Assembly: GCF_900496995.4 (NCBI RefSeq) | Contig: NC_044006.1 | Coordinates: 21,660,214-21,724,213, forward strand | DNA length: 64,000 nt | Origin: Aquila chrysaetos chrysaetos | Lineage: Eukaryota > Chordata > Aves > Accipitriformes > Accipitridae | Reading direction: 5' to 3' | Part shown: one piece after another, positions 48,408 to 64,000 of the stretch | Position numbering within the stretch: position 1 is the stretch's first letter | How the letters are laid out: every line of letters begins with the position of its first letter | Position numbers and translations under genes: made by a program | Notes under the pieces: generated by a model | The model's database searches: none | Seen by the model: the letters and a program-made list of their open reading frames with translations, nothing else | What the model was told of the DNA's origin: nothing

Positions 48408-64000
<15,593 letters not shown>

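Overview
The window is vertebrate nuclear DNA, almost certainly from a bird. It has GT-AG introns, long AT-rich non-coding stretches and one CpG-island promoter, and two convergent single-copy genes that are neighbours across amniotes: CRTAP (+) and SUSD5 (-). The species cannot be fixed from the sequence alone. No prokaryotic-style gene cluster, CRISPR array or operon is present.

Region 1-6,840 is intergenic and shows no gene, apart from candidate conserved regulatory sequence around 6,120-6,480 with a perfect RFX X-box palindrome. Region 6,840-17,250 is a nest of mobile DNA. A + strand LTR (7,315-7,755, with its purine tract just before it) abuts a 106 + ~245 bp sequence, here called A+B, which is also found in two separated pieces inside CRTAP introns 4 and 6. 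Into B has inserted a structurally complete class I (gammaretrovirus-like) endogenous retrovirus of 9.1 kb on the - strand (8,085-17,228). It has two ~610-bp LTRs differing at only four substitutions and two short indels, a CCGG target duplication, a tRNA-His primer-binding site, a polypurine tract and recognisable gag, pro, pol and env. All genes carry frameshifts or stops, so the copy is young but defective.

The 5' LTR of that provirus ends only about 770 bp before the CRTAP start codon, at the edge of the CpG island, and transcribes away from CRTAP. CRTAP (18,000-39,284) has seven coding exons joining into a 396-codon reading frame with intact splice sites. It encodes the ER helper subunit of the collagen prolyl 3-hydroxylation complex, with four CxxxC motifs. 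SUSD5 enters from the right on the - strand. Its sushi exon (59,347-59,535) and its last exon (48,408-49,690; ectodomain stalk, membrane span, His-rich tail) lie here, and the upstream exons, including the Link-domain exons, are beyond the right edge.

Between the two genes lie the CRTAP 3' end, a decayed protein-coding relic on the - strand near 41.9-43.1 kb (probable retropseudogene, parent not identified), and a possible old LTR remnant near 45.2-45.7 kb. Introns and flanks otherwise hold simple repeats and AT-rich unique sequence. The items most worth a second look are the young tRNA-His-primed provirus in the CRTAP promoter flank, the open reading frames between its pol and env, and the A+B sequence shared with two CRTAP introns.
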